Source: Crenothrix sp. D3 (GTDB lineage Bacteria > Pseudomonadota > Gammaproteobacteria > Methylococcales > Methylomonadaceae). From it: DNA of 64,000 nt. The stretch lies in NCBI GenBank assembly GCA_002134785.1, contig MBQZ01000018.1, forward strand, positions 124,001 through 188,000, in the 5' to 3' direction. Every line of letters starts with the position of its first letter. Position 1 is the stretch's first letter. The notes under the pieces are model-generated. The model saw only the letters and a program-made list of their open reading frames with translations, was not told the DNA's origin and did no database searches. Positions 60,075 through 64,000 of the stretch are shown here, piece by piece. A program made the position numbers and the translations under genes.

Positions 60075-62335
60075 TGTTTGATAATCAAGATTTGGATGCT
60101 GTTTTTATTAAGCCAACTGTGCCGAAAAATAGTTGGCAAATGTTGTGTTGGGTTCTTTTTGAACCTAAATTATTAAAACAATATAGTGATAACTTAAGTC
60201 GTAAAAAAAGCTTAGTTATTTTATTAAAAGCCTATCCGTTGTTGATTGTACTTTCCTGTCTGCTTTACCTATTAGGAGGGGCTTTTATTGTTGGCTTGGA
60301 ATTACCACGTTTATTTCCAGAACAATTTAAACCTGAATTTATTGAGCAGTTTTTGAGTCAACCAAGTTTTTGGGATAATTATTATGTAACTATCCAAAAA
60401 ACTGGGTTGAAATTTATTTCAAATTTGGCTTTTGGCTTGGCTTTTTGCTTGGTTGGTGGCTTGGTTCTTGGCTTAGCTTTTGGCTTGGCTGGTAGCTTGG
60501 CTTTTGGCTTGGCTTTTGGCTTGACTGGTGGCTTGGCTCTTGGCTTGGCTTTTGGCTTGGTTCTTGGCTTGGCTAGTGGCTTGGCTTTTGGTTTAGCTTT
60601 TGGCTTGGCTTTTTGCTTGGTTCTTGGCTTGGTTCTTGTCTTGGTTCTTGGCTTGGCTAGTGGCTTGTTGGCTAGTAGCTTGTCTGGTGGTTTGGCTTTT
60701 GGTTTGGCTAGTGGTTTGGCTTTTTATATTAGTTATTTTCGTATTATCTCTTATCCATGCTATTACTTTTTTAAAATGGAGTTTCATCATGCCCCATATT
60801 TATACGATGCTAATATCTGGCTACCCATTTGGCGAGCAAAAACACGCTTAGGTAATTTAGCCTTAGAAACACCAGAAATTGCCTTTAAATTCATTCTTTT
60901 TTTACGCACTTATAGACCATTACAAACTAAACTCGCTGATAATATTTTTCATGCGGCATTAGCAGGATATTGGTTACAAAATCCACTGGAAGTTCAATTT
61001 CTAAATCCGCCCATTATAAAACATGAAAAGTTAAATCCTTCGGCGGATTGGTTAAAACAATTAGCTATTTTAAAAGCCCAATTAATTAGTTTTAATCAAC
61101 AAAGTAATATTCAGTTAAAACAACAGCACGGTTTGCAATTATTCAAAGAATTAGAAAATTTTAAACAACAAACCTTAGTCGAAAATTTGAGCTGGCGAGA
61201 TTATTATCTGAAAGCCATAGAACTCTGGCTAAAAGTCGCCTATGAACAGTTAGAGCAATTAAAACTCCAAGCCTTAAGCCATGAACCGATAACTGCCAAT
61301 GTGTATTTATCTGGCGAAGCGTTAAACCCTGAAATGCACCGCGCTATTTTTTTAGGGCGTGACGATGTAAAAGACCAATTTTCCCGCAAAGTCCTTACCT
61401 CCCCGCAAATGCCGATGTTTTTAATTCAAGGACAACGCCGCACGGGTAAAACAAGTTTGTTAAATTTCTTAGAACCCTTATTAGGCGCGGGCTTTCGAGT
61501 AATTAAACAAGACCTGCAAAACAGCGACCTTAAAAGCATTCCTGATTGGTTAGCCAATTTACAACAACGCATTAGCCCTTATTTAGACACCCCACAACTC
61601 ACTCCCGCCCGCAGTGAAGATTGGTTGCAAAGTTGGCAAGCGGTGCAGTCCTGTTTAAGCCAGTTCAACGGCAACAGCCATTACAAACTGATATTGGCAT
61701 TTGATGAATACGAAGGCATTCACACCCTGTTACAACAAGACCCCATCCAAGGCGAACGCCTGTTAGCCGCCATGCGCAGCTTTTCGCAATCACAAAACAA
61801 AGTGGTGTTTTTATTTGTCGGTGCGGCGTTGTTTTCAGAATTGGAACAGCCGAACTGGAGTAAATATTTCGTGCAAGCGCAACGCTTTCGAGTGGATTAT
61901 TTAAAACACGATGATGCTATTCGCTTAATCACTGAACCCGTCAAACTGAACTATCCGCCCACCGTGTGTGAACAAATGTTTGATTTAACTCAAGGTCATC
62001 CCGCGTTATTGCAATTGCTGTGTTCAAAAATGGTGGACATCGCCAACACCGAAAATAAAAAAGATATGAGCCAAGCCGATTTAGACGCAGTGATACAGGA
62101 CGTTAGCAATGAGCGCGAAACCTCGGCGATTTTGATTTTCTGGAAAGATTTTTGTGCCGACCCAGCCTGTAAAAAAACCGTAAAACAAATTTTAAACGGT
62201 GAAACGGTAGAGCCAAATCAACATCTATACCATTTGGAAGAACACGGTTTTATTGTCGAACAAAATGGACGCTGGCAAATGCGCGTGCCGTTGTTTGCAA
62301 TGTGGCTGAAACGCTTTGCGGAACGGGTTGTGTAA
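60074..62335 (+). CDS. Membrane AAA-type ATPase with (GLAF)n glycine-zipper repeat domain and C-terminal winged-helix-like region
   Basis: Repeats GLAFGLAFGLTGGLALGLAFGLVLGL; MFLIQGQRRTGKTSLLNFL (Walker A); LILAFDEYEGIH (Walker B); HLEEHGFIVEQNGRWQMRVPLFAMWL. Overlaps the upstream stop. Confidence 0.75.
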   Translation: MFDNQDLDAVFIKPTVPKNSWQMLCWVLFEPKLLKQYSDNLSRKKSLVILLKAYPLLIVLSCLLYLLGGAFIVGLELPRLFPEQFKPEFIEQFLSQPSFWDNYYVTIQKTGLKFISNLAFGLAFCLVGGLVLGLAFGLAGSLAFGLAFGLTGGLALGLAFGLVLGLASGLAFGLAFGLAFCLVLGLVLVLVLGLASGLLASSLSGGLAFGLASGLAFYISYFRIISYPCYYFFKMEFHHAPYLYDANIWLPIWRAKTRLGNLALETPEIAFKFILFLRTYRPLQTKLADNIFHAALAGYWLQNPLEVQFLNPPIIKHEKLNPSADWLKQLAILKAQLISFNQQSNIQLKQQHGLQLFKELENFKQQTLVENLSWRDYYLKAIELWLKVAYEQLEQLKLQALSHEPITANVYLSGEALNPEMHRAIFLGRDDVKDQFSRKVLTSPQMPMFLIQGQRRTGKTSLLNFLEPLLGAGFRVIKQDLQNSDLKSIPDWLANLQQRISPYLDTPQLTPARSEDWLQSWQAVQSCLSQFNGNSHYKLILAFDEYEGIHTLLQQDPIQGERLLAAMRSFSQSQNKVVFLFVGAALFSELEQPNWSKYFVQAQRFRVDYLKHDDAIRLITEPVKLNYPPTVCEQMFDLTQGHPALLQLLCSKMVDIANTENKKDMSQADLDAVIQDVSNERETSAILIFWKDFCADPACKKTVKQILNGETVEPNQHLYHLEEHGFIVEQNGRWQMRVPLFAMWLKRFAERVV
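60425..60725 (+). repeat. Imperfect 12-nt tandem repeat (GGCTTGGCTTTT) encoding GLAF units
   Basis: Direct reading; about 300 bp of GGCTTGGCTnTT-type units. Confidence 0.9.
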
Positions 62336-62356
62336 TACTTTTTAGAACGTGCTAGG

Positions 62357-62419
62357 TGGTGTCCCGACAGGAATCGAAGCTGTAACCTGTCCCTTAGGAG
62401 GGGACTGCGCTATCCAGCC
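62357..62419 (-). pseudogene. 5'-truncated tRNA-Arg(CCT)-like remnant
   Basis: Reverse strand GGCTGGATAGCGCAGTCCCCTCCTAAGGGACAGGTTACAGCTTCGATTCCTGTCGGGACACCA: anticodon stem GTCCC/GGGAC with loop CTCCTAA, T-arm with one mismatch, CCA end. The 5' acceptor strand and 5' D-stem are missing. Confidence 0.75.
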
Positions 62420-62421
62420 TT

Positions 62422-62479
62422 GTAGGGTACGCTGTGCGTACCGTTAAACGCCCAAAGGTACGCACACAGCGTACCCTAC
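62422..62479. repeat. Strong inverted repeat GTAGGGTACGCTGTGCGTACC...GGTACGCACACAGCGTACCCTAC
   Basis: About 20-bp near-perfect arms; abuts the tRNA remnant. Confidence 0.9.
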
Positions 62480-62501
62480 TCAATCACATCCTTGTGACTG
62501 T

Positions 62502-62523
62502 ATTCCAGCATCCATGCTGGAAT
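62502..62523. repeat. Palindrome ATTCCAGCATCCATGCTGGAAT
   Basis: Inverted repeat visible directly. Confidence 0.7.
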
Positions 62524-62684
62524 GACGACGACTCTTAAATACACGCCGACTTTTTATTGTGAACTTACGCTTCTTTAAAATGGCACGATAAGATGAATAA
62601 GGATAGCCCCCTAAAATCACTGACAAAACTTACACACGTTGGATTTCGTAGAGTGAGCAAGTTTTACCCACTCTACGTTTAAAC

Positions 62685-63410
62685 TTAGGCGATATTAAAA
62701 TACGGGGGCATTTCGTTGATGTAAGCCATGTACATAGCATCTGCCATGACCCATAACACATCGAGTTTGAATTGTAGGATTTGTACCATGCGATCTTGTT
62801 GTTCGCGGGTTTTGTACCAATCTAGGGTGATGGCTAAACCGTGTTCGACATCACGGCGGGCTTCGGTGAGGCGTTTTCTAAAATAGATGTAGCCTTCTTG
62901 TTCTACCCACGGGTAGTGTTCTGGCCAATTGTCTAAGCGTTGTTGGTGAATTTTTGGGGCGAATAATTCGGTGAGTGAGGAGCTTGCCGCTTCGTGCCAT
63001 TCGGCTCTGCGGGCAAAATTCACATAGGCATCAACTGCAAAACGCACAGCGGGTAAAACGTGTTGTTGTGATAGCAGTTCTTCGCGGGTTAAGCCTACTG
63101 CAATACCTAATTGTATCCACGCTTCTATGCCGCCGACATCGCCTTCGTGTCCGTCGTGGTCTTGAATGCGTTGTATCCATTTGGAGCGGGTTTCACGGTC
63201 TGGGCAGTTGGCGAGGATATTCGCGTCTTTAATCGGTATCATGACTTGATAATAAAAACGGTTGGCGACCCAGCCTTGTAGTTGGGCTTTGGTGAGCTTG
63301 CCTTCATTCATCAGCGTGTGGTACGGGTGATGAATGTGGTAATACTTTTCCATGCCGCGTAGGGCGGCTTCAAATTCTTCTTTTGTCCAAGCGGGTTGGT
63401 TGTTGCTCAT
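62685..63410 (-). CDS. pqqC: Pyrroloquinoline-quinone synthase PqqC
   Basis: [71 protein letters not shown]. Start taken as MSNNQPAW. Confidence 0.96.
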   Translation of the reverse strand: MSNNQPAWTKEEFEAALRGMEKYYHIHHPYHTLMNEGKLTKAQLQGWVANRFYYQVMIPIKDANILANCPDRETRSKWIQRIQDHDGHEGDVGGIEAWIQLGIAVGLTREELLSQQHVLPAVRFAVDAYVNFARRAEWHEAASSSLTELFAPKIHQQRLDNWPEHYPWVEQEGYIYFRKRLTEARRDVEHGLAITLDWYKTREQQDRMVQILQFKLDVLWVMADAMYMAYINEMPPYFNIA

Positions 63411-63420
63411 GAGTATTTTC

Positions 63421-64000
63421 CTATAAATCAATTTCTAAACCATCGTAAGCCACTTCAATCCCTGCGGCATCGAGAATTTTACGTTGCTCTGAATCATCGT
63501 CTAAAATTGGGTTGGTGTTGTTGATGTGTATCAAAATTTTACGCGCCTTGGCGACGGTGTTTAATACTTCTATCATGCCACCCGCGCCAGATTGTGGTAA
63601 ATGCCCAATTTCACGCGCTTTTTTGTGGCTGATGTTTTGAGTACACATTTCGTCATCTGTCCAAAATGTGCCATCGACTAGCAAGCAATCGACTGACTGC
63701 ATGGCATCCATAACGTGCGGTTCTATTTCACCAAGACCAGGGGAATAAAAGACTTTTTTGCCTGTGGAAATCTGCTCGATAATCACGCCGATATTGTCAC
63801 CTTCATGCGGGTCATTACGGTGTGGCGAATAAGGCGGGGCTTTACTTTTTAAGGCTTGGGTGTAAAAACGTAAATCTTCAATCGCAGGAATGGTGAACGA
63901 GCTGCCATCAACAGGAATCGGGTGATGGTTTACCGTGCAGTAGTCTTTCAGCATAGTAAATAATGGAAAACCTGTGGTTAAATCTTGCTTAACCATTTCG
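63421..64000 (-). CDS. pqqB: PQQ biosynthesis protein PqqB, N-terminus beyond the window
   Basis: [62 protein letters not shown]-fold-like; the ORF reaches the window edge. Confidence 0.93.
   Translation of the reverse strand, partial: EMVKQDLTTGFPLFTMLKDYCTVNHHPIPVDGSSFTIPAIEDLRFYTQALKSKAPPYSPHRNDPHEGDNIGVIIEQISTGKKVFYSPGLGEIEPHVMDAMQSVDCLLVDGTFWTDDEMCTQNISHKKAREIGHLPQSGAGGMIEVLNTVAKARKILIHINNTNPILDDDSEQRKILDAAGIEVAYDGLEIDL

Noticed and set aside
60425-60725. CRISPR array
   Set aside because: Continuous short coding repeats in frame, no repeat-spacer structure, no cas genes in the window.
60593-60790. Minus-strand SQAKNQAKS-repeat ORF
   Set aside because: Antisense of the GLAF tandem repeat.

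Overview
Chromosomal window from a gammaproteobacterium, probably a Methylococcales-type methanotroph (inferred from pqqB/pqqC, the overall gene repertoire and moderate GC; not proven). Most of it is housekeeping: ppsA, gcvP, gcvT, glgX, a YgiQ-family radical SAM protein, rep, gatA/gatC, parA/parB, recQ, a YicC-family gene, rph, rdgB, pqqB/pqqC, two intact tRNAs. Accessory parts that stand out: (1) a metal/tetrapyrrole uptake-like locus at ~3.6-16.5 kb. It has two tandemly duplicated TonB-dependent receptors, each with a small Spy-like His/Lys-rich periplasmic protein, a truncated third receptor, a PepSY membrane protein, a secreted and membrane-anchored CobN-like protein, an ExbB/MotA-like protein and a DUF2149-like protein. 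The last three resemble the HmuS/HmuU/HmuV module of Bacteroidetes. (2) A Cache/HAMP hybrid kinase plus RR-GGDEF module splitting gcvT from gcvP, flanked by a 78-bp direct repeat of the gcvT-gcvP junction. (3) A Type III-like res/mod restriction system next to tRNA-Thr. (4) A predicted membrane dynamin-like GTPase. (5) An 85-aa ParB-N-terminus-like protein between parA and parB. (6) A two-gene ATPase module, one protein with a degenerate P-loop and the other with a GLAF-repeat membrane domain, AAA domain and winged-helix-like tail, ending at a 5'-truncated tRNA-Arg remnant. Several dispersed palindromic intergenic repeat families are also present. All calls come from reading the sequence and translations; no database search was run.
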